Shown: positions 1 through 8,251 of the stretch, one piece after another
Layout of the letters: every line of letters starts with the position of its first letter
Position numbering within the stretch: the first letter of the stretch is position 1
Source: Methylobacter sp.
GTDB lineage: Bacteria; Pseudomonadota; Gammaproteobacteria; Methylococcales; Methylomonadaceae
Reading direction: 5' to 3'
Length of the DNA: 64,000 bases
Assembly (NCBI GenBank): GCA_004299305.1
Contig: SCPZ01000014.1
Location: 1 to 64,000, forward strand
The notes under the pieces: generated by a model
Database searches by the model: none
The model's input: only the letters and a program-made list of their open reading frames with translations
Told to the model about the DNA's origin: nothing
Program-made: the position numbers and the translations under genes

Positions 1-2979
1 CGCCATGGCCGTTGACAGGTTTAATGCAGTGGTTGATGAATTATCGATGGCAATATTTAAGGTACCCGCAGCCGTATAGGCGCCGCTTAATATGTCGGTA
101 CCTACACCCCAATCGGTAATCCGGTCGGTGGCTGTATCCGCTGCGGTAATCACGAAGGTATCGTTACCCGCGCCACCGGTGACGGTATCCGCACCTAAAC
201 CGGCAGTAATACTGTCAGCGCCCGCCCCACCGGTAATGATGTCGGCGCCTGCGGCGGTGGTAACTGTATGAGTACCGGTAGCCGTGGTCACGTTAAAACT
301 GCCTGTTGTACCGCCCGACACCAGCGTTCCGGTAAAGGTCGCCCCTCCGAAATCACTGACGGTCACGCTGGCACCATTGGCGACGCTGCTAATGGTCAGG
401 GTATCAGTGCCGGTATTTCTCAGTTTAGTGCCGGTTATGCCTTCATATTGGGTCTGGGTTAGGCTAACGGTGCCTGAAACACCGCCGCTGGCCAGCCTAG
501 TCTTGTTGTCCACCAGCACATCCATCGCCGCTGAGTTCATGCCGGTTGCCGCGACGGTTGCGGAACTGCCGGTATACAGGCCCAGCAATGCCGACAGCTC
601 GGTGGCATCCTGACCCGAGGTCAACGCCATGACGCCGGTAATCGCGCCAATATTGCCTGAGTTAGCCGCCAGTGAATCCAGAGCTGCCGAATCCAGGCCG
701 GTTGCGACCACGCTGACCGGATTGCCCAATGCGGCCAACTGAGTACTCGATAAAGCTCTAACGTCTTCAGCATCCAGCGCTTTAAGCTGCGTGGCGCTCA
801 GTACGCTAATATCATCGGTCTCAAGCGCGGCCACTTGCGTAGAGGTTAACGCTTTTACTTGCGTTGTCGTTAAACCGATGATGTTATCGGGAGTCAGGTA
901 CTGAATTTGATTAACGCTCAATGAGGCGATTTGGACGGCGCTCAAGCCTTTGATGTTAGTCGGAGTCAGACCGGCTATTTGCTCGGCGTTGAGTACGGTA
1001 ACATCGGCGCCCAAGCCCAGAATCTGCTGAGAACTTAAGGCGGCAATGTTATCGGCGCCAATACGCGACACTTGCGCCGTGGTCATTGCGCCCAACTGGG
1101 TAACACTTAAGCCTTTGACATTGGCAGTGGTCAATGCGCCGATTTGCGCGTTAGTCAGCGTCGCAATATCGGCACTATCCAGAGCCGCCATTTGTGTGGA
1201 ACTTAACACGTCGATCTGGTCAACGGTAAGGAACGGCACTTGCGCGGTAGTCAGGGCCTTTATTTGAGCGGCACTCAGAATTTTTACGTCCGCCGTTTCG
1301 ATGCTTTGTATTTGATTCGAGCCCAGTTGCGCCATTTGAGCGGCCGTCAAACCAACGATATTGCTCTTGTTCAAGGCGGCAACTTGATCAGTGGTTAGCG
1401 ATGCGATGTCGGCGGCATCCAAGGCTTTAATCTGGGCACTACTTAGAATGGCTACATCGCTGCCTTCGATTGCGGCCACTTGACTAGCCGTTAATGCAGT
1501 CATCTGGGCGTTACTCAGGCCTTTGATATTAGCGGTCGTCAGCGCGGCGATTTGATCGGTGGTTAACACGGCAACATCGCCGGTATCCAGGGCTTTAATT
1601 TGCAGACTGCTTAGAGCCGCAATGCTGTCAACACTGACCGAAGGCACTTGACTGCCCGTCAAAGCCTTGATCTGTGCGGTGGACAAGCCTTTAACCGTAG
1701 CGGTAGACAACGCGCCTATTTGAGCGGTGCCCAATACGGCAATATCCCCGGTATCGAGAGCGGCTATTTGCACCGAAGTTAAGACGCCTATTTGATCGGT
1801 GGTCACGTTGGTGACCTGGGCTGCGGTCAGTGCTTTGACCTGCGCGGTACTCAGCGCAGCAAAGTCGCCGGTCTCAAGAGCGGGGATTTGGGAGCTCGCA
1901 ACCAATCCTGCTATTTGCGTGGTGGTTAAGCCCTGGATTTGGGTTTTGGTCAGTGCAACGATCTGATCGGTCGTTAATTTAGCGGTATCGGCGCCTAGCG
2001 CACTTACTTGGGCGCTGCTCAAGATCGCGATGTCCCCGTCTTCGAGGACTTGCACTTGGGCAGTGGTTAAGGCCTGTATTTGTCCGGTGCTCATCGCCTT
2101 GATTTGGGCGGTGGTCATTTCAACGATCTGTGCTGTGGTCAGCACCGCAACGTCGGCGGTGTCCAATGCGGCCAGTTGTGCGGTAGTTAAGCTGCTGGTC
2201 TGGTCTAAGGTCATCGCCTTAACTTGGGTAGGCGTTAGGGCTTTGATCTGCGCGGTGCTCATTGACACAAGATCGGTCGTCTCAATAGCATCCACTTGGG
2301 CATTGGTCATTGCCGGTATTTGGCTGGTGGTCAAACCGACGATGTTGGTCTTGGTTAACGCAGCGATTTGCTCGACTTTAAATGCCGATACCGCATCGGT
2401 GCTTAACGCCTTAATCTGTAAACTGCTCATCGTAGCCATATCGACATCTTCAAACCCGGCTATTTGTGTCGCCGTTAGCGCAGCCATTTGCGTACTGCTC
2501 AACACTTTGACTTGCGCGGTGGTCATGGCGGCAACCTGAGTGTTGCTGAGCGCAGCAATGTCATCGGTTTCCAGTGCTGCAACTTGTGCAGTAGTCAGTA
2601 CGCTGAACTGGTTGCTGGTTAAGCCGGTCACTTGATCGCTGCTTAAGGCTTTGATCTGGGCGGCGGTCATAGTAACCAAGTCGGCATTCTCAATCGCCAC
2701 CAGTTGATCAATGCTCAGTACCGTGACTTGAGCGGTGGTTAACACTTTCAGTTGCGCTGTGGTCAAGGCGACGATCTGGTCAGTCGATAACGCAGACACT
2801 TGATCTGTCGTTAACACGTTGACTTTGGTTTTTAGGGCGGGTATCTGGTCTGCTGTTAAGGCAGCCACCTGATCAACCGTTAAGGCGGCTAGATCTGTAT
2901 TTGATATTGTCGAAATAGTGGCAGTAGGTAAGGCTGCTATTTCGTCCGGTGTTAGGTCTGTATAAATTATTGTAGCCAT
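1..2979 (-). CDS. Giant octapeptide-repeat / RTX-like surface or secreted protein (partial, N-terminal 993 residues)
   Basis: The frame opens at an ATG at 2979 and stays open to the window edge, so the C-terminus is missing. Residues about 15-760 are a near-unbroken run of octapeptides of the form L-T-T-x-Q-[IV]-x-[AK] (for example ALTTAQIK). Every fifth, sometimes seventh, unit is replaced by an acidic version such as E-T-D-D-I-A-A-L, giving a 40-residue super-period. Residues about 760-910 are Ala/Gly/Thr-rich beta-type sequence. From about 910 there are GGAGNDTF and GGAGADSI motifs like RTX calcium-binding nonapeptides. No N-terminal signal peptide is visible, which together with RTX-like motifs suggests type I secretion with a signal in the missing C-terminus (inference). 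The gene has its own promoter and long leader. Likely an adhesin or S-layer-like protein; function not established. Confidence 0.8.
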   Translation of the reverse strand, partial: MATIIYTDLTPDEIAALPTATISTISNTDLAALTVDQVAALTADQIPALKTKVNVLTTDQVSALSTDQIVALTTAQLKVLTTAQVTVLSIDQLVAIENADLVTMTAAQIKALSSDQVTGLTSNQFSVLTTAQVAALETDDIAALSNTQVAAMTTAQVKVLSSTQMAALTATQIAGFEDVDMATMSSLQIKALSTDAVSAFKVEQIAALTKTNIVGLTTSQIPAMTNAQVDAIETTDLVSMSTAQIKALTPTQVKAMTLDQTSSLTTAQLAALDTADVAVLTTAQIVEMTTAQIKAMSTGQIQALTTAQVQVLEDGDIAILSSAQVSALGADTAKLTTDQIVALTKTQIQGLTTTQIAGLVASSQIPALETGDFAALSTAQVKALTAAQVTNVTTDQIGVLTSVQIAALDTGDIAVLGTAQIGALSTATVKGLSTAQIKALTGSQVPSVSVDSIAALSSLQIKALDTGDVAVLTTDQIAALTTANIKGLSNAQMTALTASQVAAIEGSDVAILSSAQIKALDAADIASLTTDQVAALNKSNIVGLTAAQMAQLGSNQIQSIETADVKILSAAQIKALTTAQVPFLTVDQIDVLSSTQMAALDSADIATLTNAQIGALTTANVKGLSVTQLGAMTTAQVSRIGADNIAALSSQQILGLGADVTVLNAEQIAGLTPTNIKGLSAVQIASLSVNQIQYLTPDNIIGLTTTQVKALTSTQVAALETDDISVLSATQLKALDAEDVRALSSTQLAALGNPVSVVATGLDSAALDSLAANSGNIGAITGVMALTSGQDATELSALLGLYTGSSATVAATGMNSAAMDVLVDNKTRLASGGVSGTVSLTQTQYEGITGTKLRNTGTDTLTISSVANGASVTVSDFGGATFTGTLVSGGTTGSFNVTTATGTHTVTTAAGADIITGGAGADSITAGLGADTVTGGAGNDTFVITAADTATDRITDWGVGTDILSGAYTAAGTLNIAIDNSSTTALNLSTAMA
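700..2930 (-). repeat. Tandem 24-bp coding repeats (octapeptide array)
   Basis: About 90 degenerate 24-bp units in register encode the octapeptide array of the giant protein. Acidic variant units near 2690, 2570, 2450, 2281, 2160, 2040, 1875, 1755, 1584 and 1463 are spaced by 120 bp or about 168 bp, showing a second-order period of five or seven units. Units are degenerate at the DNA level, so the array is old rather than freshly amplified. Confidence 0.85.
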
Positions 2980-3039
2980 TTGAATGCCTTCTGGTGTGGT
3001 GTTGGGGATATTAACGTTGTTGTGTTGAGGAATATTAAC

Positions 3040-3063
3040 GTTCGTTCAAATCAAAGAACGAAC
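3040..3063. promoter_or_regulatory. Inverted repeat in leader of the giant protein gene
   Basis: GTTCGTTC and GAACGAAC are separated by 8 bp. An ATATTAACGTT motif overlaps the left arm and is repeated about 26 bp closer to the start codon. Both sit between the predicted promoter and the ATG of the giant repeat protein, so an operator or an mRNA leader structure is possible. No regulator can be assigned. Confidence 0.35.
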
Positions 3064-3136
3064 ACGAAAAATAAGTTGAGCAACCCTTGTTCCGTTAGTG
3101 TCGAGCTCCTCAAATGTAAACTTAACCTAAAGCTAG

Positions 3137-3165
3137 ATAATGCACGCTCCTAAGTGAACGGTCAA
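3137..3165 (-). promoter_or_regulatory. Sigma70-like promoter for the giant repeat protein
   Basis: On the minus strand TTGACC and CATTAT are separated by 17 bp. The box lies about 160 bp upstream of the ATG at 2979, implying a long untranslated leader. The -35 is good and the -10 moderate. Confidence 0.45.
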
Positions 3166-3226
3166 TTCTTTAGCGACTGTTTTTTGAAAAGCTTTAGGGC
3201 GTGTTTGTGAATATAGCAAAAAAACA

Positions 3227-3937
3227 TTAAAAACCATCAGCCTTTGCCCGCGCTTCTTTCGCCCCTACAAAGTCATGCTCTATTTCTCTGGCATGGGCTA
3301 TCAATAACCAGCAGTGTTTTTTCAATAGGCTATCTGTAGAAGCCAATAATGCGGATTTTTTTGCCAAGTCTTCTGCCAATCGAGGCTTAGCCTGCTTTAG
3401 CCTCAACAATGCCAATTTATAAAATAACGTCGCATTTCTTGGCTCAATTCTGATAGCCCGCTCAATCGCAACGGCGGCAGAGTCAAGATCGCCACTTTGA
3501 CTATCTTGGTTAGCAGCCGAAACTAATGCGCCTACTGCGGGCGATAACGGAACCGTAGCGTTTATAGGTTCAAACGGTGTTAATTGCTCAGGAGGAGATG
3601 GCGATGGTGATACCTCCTGTGTTTCCGAAAAAGAAGGCGTCGGCGGCAATGATGATTCCGGTGTTTCTACAGATACTGACTCTGAAGATACCGGTTCTGA
3701 AAGTGGTAATGGTTCGGACTTTATTTCCGAAAACTCTTTAAGCGGCTCGGTCTTAACAGTTTGCCGAGGCAACGTGCTATGCGACTTGGAATTTTCTTGT
3801 GAACCGGAAGAAGGTCTTTGAATCTTCGGCTGACCACCGTACACTGGAGCAGGAGGCTGCGAGCCGTAAAACTCAGCACAGCCAACGAGGAAAGATGGCA
3901 ATGTGCAAATTATGATTAATCGTTTAATTGACATCAT
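3227..3937 (-). CDS. TPR-containing lipoprotein
   Basis: 236 residues. A short signal peptide ends in a lipobox (L-V-G-C, Cys about 20), so it is probably a lipid-anchored periplasmic or outer-membrane protein. Residues 25-130 are a Pro/Ser/Glu-rich, low-complexity linker. Residues about 135-236 contain TPR-like helical repeats (for example the segment with IERAIRIEPRNATLFYKLA). TPR lipoproteins usually scaffold envelope complexes; the partner here is unknown. It follows the preceding helical protein by 3 bp, so the two are co-transcribed. Either of two adjacent ATG codons (3937 or 3934) could be used. It stands upstream of the giant repeat protein in the same orientation, but that gene has its own promoter. 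Confidence 0.75.
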   Translation of the reverse strand: MMSIKRLIIICTLPSFLVGCAEFYGSQPPAPVYGGQPKIQRPSSGSQENSKSHSTLPRQTVKTEPLKEFSEIKSEPLPLSEPVSSESVSVETPESSLPPTPSFSETQEVSPSPSPPEQLTPFEPINATVPLSPAVGALVSAANQDSQSGDLDSAAVAIERAIRIEPRNATLFYKLALLRLKQAKPRLAEDLAKKSALLASTDSLLKKHCWLLIAHAREIEHDFVGAKEARAKADGF

Positions 3938-3940
3938 TTA

Positions 3941-4480
3941 TCAAAAAAGCTCTATGTTGTCCGACTGATCTTCTTCTTGATGGGTATTTTTTATCGTAAG
4001 CGCTTCATGTATAGACTTACCTTGCACAATCGCGTCGAACATCAGCTTTTCAGACTCCATCGTGTACCGGGAACGGATTTCATGCTGAAAGTTCCGCCAT
4101 TCAGCCGGGTTATAAAGACGATCAGGACTTTCCACCAGTTCAGATAGGCCCTTTAGATTTGAAGTGACATGTTGCAGACATTGCTGCATTCGATCATAAA
4201 ACTGAAAGGCGATAATGGAGGCCTGAATTTTATCAGTTGTTTCTGAACAACAGGCTAGCGCTTCATCCCTTACTTTACAAGAATCAAGAGCGAGCAGGTG
4301 CTCGTTAATTCTCTGCATATGTTCAACAATGGAAGTAAACGACTCTGTCAATGTATTGACCGATATATCAGCTTGATTCAGCATATCTTCTACTTGGATA
4401 GCCGATAAAATGAGCATTTTTGACGTTTCCCTTACTTGGGTCCAATCAAGATCAGGATTGTACGAGTTCGAATTAGACAT
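3941..4480 (-). CDS. Helical CheZ-like signalling protein (uncertain)
   Basis: 179 residues, almost entirely alpha-helical, with no signal peptide or membrane segment. The central stretch IIAFQFYDRMQQCLQHV resembles the conserved helix found in CheZ-type phosphatases and related chemotaxis helpers (pattern L-Q-F-x-D-x-x-x-Q-x-L-x-H-V). The C-terminal acidic tail (about 165-179) could be a receiver-binding peptide as in CheZ, but this is inference. The catalytic Asp/Gln pair of true CheZ cannot be confirmed by eye. It is the first gene of a two-gene unit with the TPR lipoprotein. Confidence 0.5.
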   Translation of the reverse strand: MSNSNSYNPDLDWTQVRETSKMLILSAIQVEDMLNQADISVNTLTESFTSIVEHMQRINEHLLALDSCKVRDEALACCSETTDKIQASIIAFQFYDRMQQCLQHVTSNLKGLSELVESPDRLYNPAEWRNFQHEIRSRYTMESEKLMFDAIVQGKSIHEALTIKNTHQEEDQSDNIELF

Positions 4481-4753
4481 GCTTTAATACCAAGTAAAGA
4501 TTTGTACAAATAAAGACTGAAAAGGTTTGATGCTGTTGTATCGCTAAGAGTAACCGACTCTGAATTAAACATCAAAATTCGATCAAATTATAGCAAGTAT
4601 AATGCCCGACAGTGTCATTTAAATAATCTAGGCAGCTCAGCGGTTATCTCTCGTTCCCATGCGCTGCATTGATCGTTATTCACACACCATGGATGAAACA
4701 CACAAAACCAAACACCTTCCGCACGACCAGTCGTTTTTTAGGTGACAGATTTT

Positions 4754-5428
4754 GCAACCCGGCGGGTTGCCAGCCATTAGCCGGGGGTTAAGCGTAGCGA
4801 CACCCCCGGATGGTGCGAAAAAAAGAACCGCGACCCCGGCGGGGTCGCAGAAATACTACACAGTTAAGCGAAGCTCACTATGGCATCTACCTACCTAAGC
4901 CTGCACTATCATATCGTGTTTGGAACTAAAAACTGTGCGCCCTGCATAGATGCAAAGTGGCGTCCTCGGCTTTACGATTATCTTGGTGGAATTATCCACA
5001 GACGAGGCGGATTTTCAAAACGAATTGGTGGAATTGATGATCATGTCCATTTGCTGGTGCCTTTAAAAGCCACGCACAACCTTGCGGATCTTATGCGGGA
5101 GTTGAAAAAAGCCTCTTCCGTGTGGGTTCATGACACATTAGGGGAAAAGCAATTTGCATGGCAAGAAGGCTATGCTGCTTTTACCGTTAGCGCATCCGCG
5201 CTGGACACAGTGGCGAAATATATCGCCCATCAGGAACAACACCATCAAGTGAAATCGTTTCGGGAGGAATTGGTTGAAATGTTGGAAAAATCCGGTGTCG
5301 ATTATAACCCGGATTATTTGTAGCCTGGATTGCTGCGACCCCGTCGGGGTCAGAGCCTCTATCCGCACAATCCGGGGGTGTCGCTACGCTCAACCCCCAG
5401 CTAATATCTTGAACCCCTTTGGGGGTTC
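4754..5428 (+). mobile_element. IS200/IS605-type element or transposase with REP-like palindromic flanks
   Basis: The transposase gene is bracketed by two copies of one 32-bp sequence in opposite orientation: 4779-4810 and 5371-5402, which share the core GTAGCGACACCCCCGGA. Additional GC hairpins lie at 4754-4770 and 4830-4848 on the left and 5337-5351 and 5411-5428 on the right. Subterminal hairpins are what TnpA_Y1 enzymes recognise; the inverted pairing is also like a REP/BIME arrangement around a RAYT. Exact ends cannot be set without an empty site. Confidence 0.6.
4880..5323 (+). CDS. tnpA: IS200/IS605-family HUH transposase (TnpA/Y1)
   Basis: 147 residues, the usual IS200 TnpA length. 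The HUH motif is visible as DHVHLL near residue 55-60. The catalytic tyrosine is probably in VAKYIAHQEQHH near residue 114. The N-terminus (YHIVFGTKN) and the WQEGYAAFTVS segment are typical of the family. The enzyme cuts and joins single-stranded DNA at hairpins; the flanking palindromes are its likely substrates. No accessory TnpB/IscB gene is present. The reading frame is intact. Confidence 0.9.
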   Translation: MASTYLSLHYHIVFGTKNCAPCIDAKWRPRLYDYLGGIIHRRGGFSKRIGGIDDHVHLLVPLKATHNLADLMRELKKASSVWVHDTLGEKQFAWQEGYAAFTVSASALDTVAKYIAHQEQHHQVKSFREELVEMLEKSGVDYNPDYL

Positions 5429-5438
5429 CAAATGCTTA

Positions 5439-5608
5439 GGAATGCGCATGAAATAACTTAGGCATTTTTTTCTCCCCACCCCGGCCCTCTCGGCAACTGC
5501 TCCTGCGTCGCCTAAAGCGCCTACTTTTGGTGCTCTACCTCCCTGCATCCATGCAAGTCGTCCAGCAGGAGAGGGAGCTAGTTGTCGACGTTATTTCGTG
5601 CGTATTCC
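5439..5608. repeat. MITE-like element with 19-bp terminal inverted repeats and a nested 70-bp insert
   Basis: 5439-5457 (GGAATGCGCATGAAATAAC) and 5590-5608 (GTTATTTCGTGCGTATTCC) are inverted repeats matching at 17 of 19 positions. The interior carries the dispersed roughly 70-bp unit in reverse orientation (5490-5560), flanked by the CTCTC / GAGAG sequence also seen at other copies. A related TIR-bounded copy is at 41194-41444. Confidence 0.65.
5490..5560 (-). repeat. Dispersed 70-bp unit, copy 1
   Basis: 71 bp, reverse orientation. It shares a core containing AGTAGGCGCTTTAGGCGA, an AGGTAGAGCACC block and the TGCATGGATGCA palindrome with copies at 35342-35411, 39438-39507 and 41242-41311. 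Confidence 0.8.
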
Positions 5609-5754
5609 TTACGCAATGACTTGTGCATAAAGATGAACGTAGCGCGTGAGACCGAGATTAAAAGCCACCTTATACAGTATTTAAAAATGCACCTAGGTTT
5701 TAACTCGGCAGGCATTTACAATAGCTCCACTTTGTAGAAATTTTCTGTCGTCAT

Positions 5755-7419
5755 ATGTTCCAAAAACCCCTCCTCCTTTTAATAATGCTGCTTATCCCTG
5801 CATTAGTCGCTGTTGCCGTGTATTTTGCACCGACCCCGTTACAAAAAGCAGGCATTACGCCCCCTGCGACTGTTTATTATCATTCTGGAGAAACCGTTGC
5901 AGTAGAAAAACCCTGTTCTAATGAACATCCCGAATGGCGACAAGCGCAAGTCATTGACGGGGTAAAAATTAATGAAGCGCTATCCTGCGAACCGGATAAT
6001 CCTTACGACATTGCCGTTGCAGTCAAAGGCGCCAACAACGTGTCGATGCAAACCCTAATGCAGACGCATCTGGCTCAGGACGCATTGACCATGACCGACG
6101 ATCTGGATAATGATGGCGACCCTGATGTCATCCATATCAAACTGGAAGTCGCGGAGCTTAACGGCGCAAGTCCAGATGGTGACTTCCTGATTAACACTTA
6201 CGATATTGCCCCCGGCATCCAGCCTGGACTCTGGGTGTTTGCGCCCAAATCCAGTGGCATGGCGCTTAAAAACTTCAACTCGCTGGTCGCCAATCCGCTG
6301 CTGCGTGCGCCGTCGCCGGTGATTCGGGTTGAACAGGGCGACAAAGTCTACGTCACGCTGGAAAACACCCATTACTTACCACACACCATCCACCTTCACG
6401 GCGTCGATCATGCGTGGTTAACCTCAACGGGCGACGATAATGACGGCATGGAAGAACACCCGGTGTTCCCCGGCAAAAGCCACACCTATGAAATCCAGCC
6501 CCGACATGTCGGCACCATGTTTTACCATTGCCATGTACAAACCGCTCAACATTATATGATGGGCTTGAACGGCCTATTTATCGTCGAGGAAAACCGGCCA
6601 GACAACTGGGTGCAAACCTTTAACATCGGTGCGGGCCAAGTGCGTCACCCAGCGGTTGCAGTGCAGAAAGCCTACAGCCAGGAATATGATCTGTATTACC
6701 AATCCGTCGATAAGAAACTGGCGCAAATCATCCAGAATGCCAATGACCCGAGACTGATCGCGCATCGGATGAGCAGAGAATACAATATGACCGAATCGTT
6801 CGAGAATTACTTCATGTTGAACGGCCATTCTTTCCCTTACACTCTGCGGGACGCGGTGGTTGTCGCCAATGACAATGAAGATATAAAACTGCATGTCGCC
6901 AACGCCCAGCGTTCGCTGGTGGCTCTGCATATCCACGGGCATAAGGCCACCATCACCGCTTATGACGGCGTTGAACAAGCTGCTGAATCGCAGCTAACGC
7001 GGGATGTATTCGACATCGCTCCGGCACAGCGACTTGATTTGCGCCTGCGCACCCAAAATAACGGCTTGGATAGTTACGGTCCCGGCCTGTGGATGTTTCA
7101 TGACCATGTACCGACAGGCACCACCACCGATGGCATGGAACCCGGCGGCAACATGGCAATCCTTGCCTACAAGCCTTTGCTTGACGAACAAGGCATGCCG
7201 CTTATGCATCAGACCCTGCTCGACCAGGTTTTTAACAAAGATTACTATGCCAAAAAACAGGCGGTCTGGGGGGATGGCGATTTTGCACCGTTACTCGGAG
7301 AAGCCGGGTTAATTGCACCCGATTATGTCCAGATCATCATAAGCGGCTTGGCGGCAGGCCTAGGTTTAGGACTACTTGTTTTTGTGGCACTGGTTTACAA
7401 ACGGAAGCAAAAGCCATGA
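5755..7419 (+). CDS. Multicopper oxidase (cupredoxin-type), membrane anchored
   Basis: 554 residues. There is an N-terminal membrane or signal segment (about 5-25) and a C-terminal transmembrane helix (about 527-547) followed by Lys/Arg residues, so the catalytic part is periplasmic. Copper-ligand motifs appear in order: HLHG near 213, FYHCH with a downstream HYMMG near 255-270, HIHGH near 392 and HDH near 449. These fit type 2/3 copper ligands of the laccase/CueO superfamily, but the order and spacing differ from CueO and nitrite reductase, so the substrate is unknown. The stop overlaps the start of the following cupredoxin-like gene (ATGA), indicating translational coupling. Likely role: copper handling or oxidation of a small substrate. 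No clear Shine-Dalgarno precedes the ATG. Confidence 0.8.
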   Translation: MFQKPLLLLIMLLIPALVAVAVYFAPTPLQKAGITPPATVYYHSGETVAVEKPCSNEHPEWRQAQVIDGVKINEALSCEPDNPYDIAVAVKGANNVSMQTLMQTHLAQDALTMTDDLDNDGDPDVIHIKLEVAELNGASPDGDFLINTYDIAPGIQPGLWVFAPKSSGMALKNFNSLVANPLLRAPSPVIRVEQGDKVYVTLENTHYLPHTIHLHGVDHAWLTSTGDDNDGMEEHPVFPGKSHTYEIQPRHVGTMFYHCHVQTAQHYMMGLNGLFIVEENRPDNWVQTFNIGAGQVRHPAVAVQKAYSQEYDLYYQSVDKKLAQIIQNANDPRLIAHRMSREYNMTESFENYFMLNGHSFPYTLRDAVVVANDNEDIKLHVANAQRSLVALHIHGHKATITAYDGVEQAAESQLTRDVFDIAPAQRLDLRLRTQNNGLDSYGPGLWMFHDHVPTGTTTDGMEPGGNMAILAYKPLLDEQGMPLMHQTLLDQVFNKDYYAKKQAVWGDGDFAPLLGEAGLIAPDYVQIIISGLAAGLGLGLLVFVALVYKRKQKP

Positions 7420-8078
7420 AACTTCTAGTAACACTCTCTTTAATGCTGGGCTTGTATGCCCACGCAGCACTGGCTGACGACCCCATGGCGATGATGCATC
7501 ACGGCAGCATGATGATGGATGAAAAAGGCATGATCATGAATGCCAACAACGATAAGCTACCCAAAGACTGCCCGAAGATTTCCGGCGACGTGAATATCAC
7601 TATCCATGCCGGTCAGAAACACGCACTGAAATTCCCAGGCAAAATGTTTGCGTTCGACAACCAGGAATGGGACGTTAAACCTTGCTCCCGGATCAACATC
7701 ACTTTCATCAATGACGACCAGATACGCCACCAACTAATGATTCACGGCTTACCGGGCTATTTATACCCTCAAGGCATGTTCCACCTAGAGCTCTACGGTC
7801 AAGGCGAATTGAAAGCCTCATTGATTGTGCCCAGCCAGAAAAAAACCTACCTCGTGCATTGCGAATTGGCCCAACACATGGAAAAAGGCATGAAAGCGCA
7901 GTTAAAAGTCGATGGCGGCGATGTCGATTTACCCAGCATTCCCGGCATCAGCAAACCAGTTAAAGCCGACATTTATCCGGTAGATTGGGACCAAACAGCT
8001 TGGGCTGTGTTAGTTCTTTGTGTATTGATAGGCTGCGTAGCCCCGTTTTTTGTTATAAAAAACAAATTGTCGAAATGA
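7416..8078 (+). CDS. Periplasmic cupredoxin-domain protein with Met/His-rich N-terminus
   Basis: 220 residues, overlapping the multicopper oxidase gene by 4 bp. A signal peptide ends near residue 21 (ALADDP). Residues 22-45 are rich in Met and His (MAMMHHGSMMMDE), a typical low-affinity Cu(I)-binding tract. The cupredoxin domain has HQLMIHG (about 106-112) and HCELAQHMEKGM (about 148-159), which supplies the Cys, His and Met of a type 1 copper site. A C-terminal hydrophobic helix (about 194-212) anchors it. It is probably the electron or copper partner of the oxidase upstream (inference from operon structure). Confidence 0.8.
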   Translation: MKLLVTLSLMLGLYAHAALADDPMAMMHHGSMMMDEKGMIMNANNDKLPKDCPKISGDVNITIHAGQKHALKFPGKMFAFDNQEWDVKPCSRINITFINDDQIRHQLMIHGLPGYLYPQGMFHLELYGQGELKASLIVPSQKKTYLVHCELAQHMEKGMKAQLKVDGGDVDLPSIPGISKPVKADIYPVDWDQTAWAVLVLCVLIGCVAPFFVIKNKLSK

Positions 8079-8251
8079 TGCCGGAATGCAACGTAGGGCG
8101 CGCCTTGATAGCTCAGGCGCGCACAGCACGCCCGACAAGGGAATTGTCGCTACCCCCAAACAGTGTTGTGTATAACGATGAGAGCTCCGGCTTGGGAACC
8201 GCCGCACCTAACGCTTAATTTGCCCCATATGATTTTACTTTAGAGAGTTGC

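Noticed and set aside
268-2539. Plus-strand frames (268-613, 1046-1267, 2030-2539) opposite the octapeptide array
   Set aside because: They are antisense shadows of the repetitive minus-strand frame; composition and lack of ribosome-binding sites argue against translation.
4754-5612. CRISPR-like array around the IS200 transposase
   Set aside because: The repeats are palindromic and irregularly spaced, with no spacers of uniform length and no cas genes.
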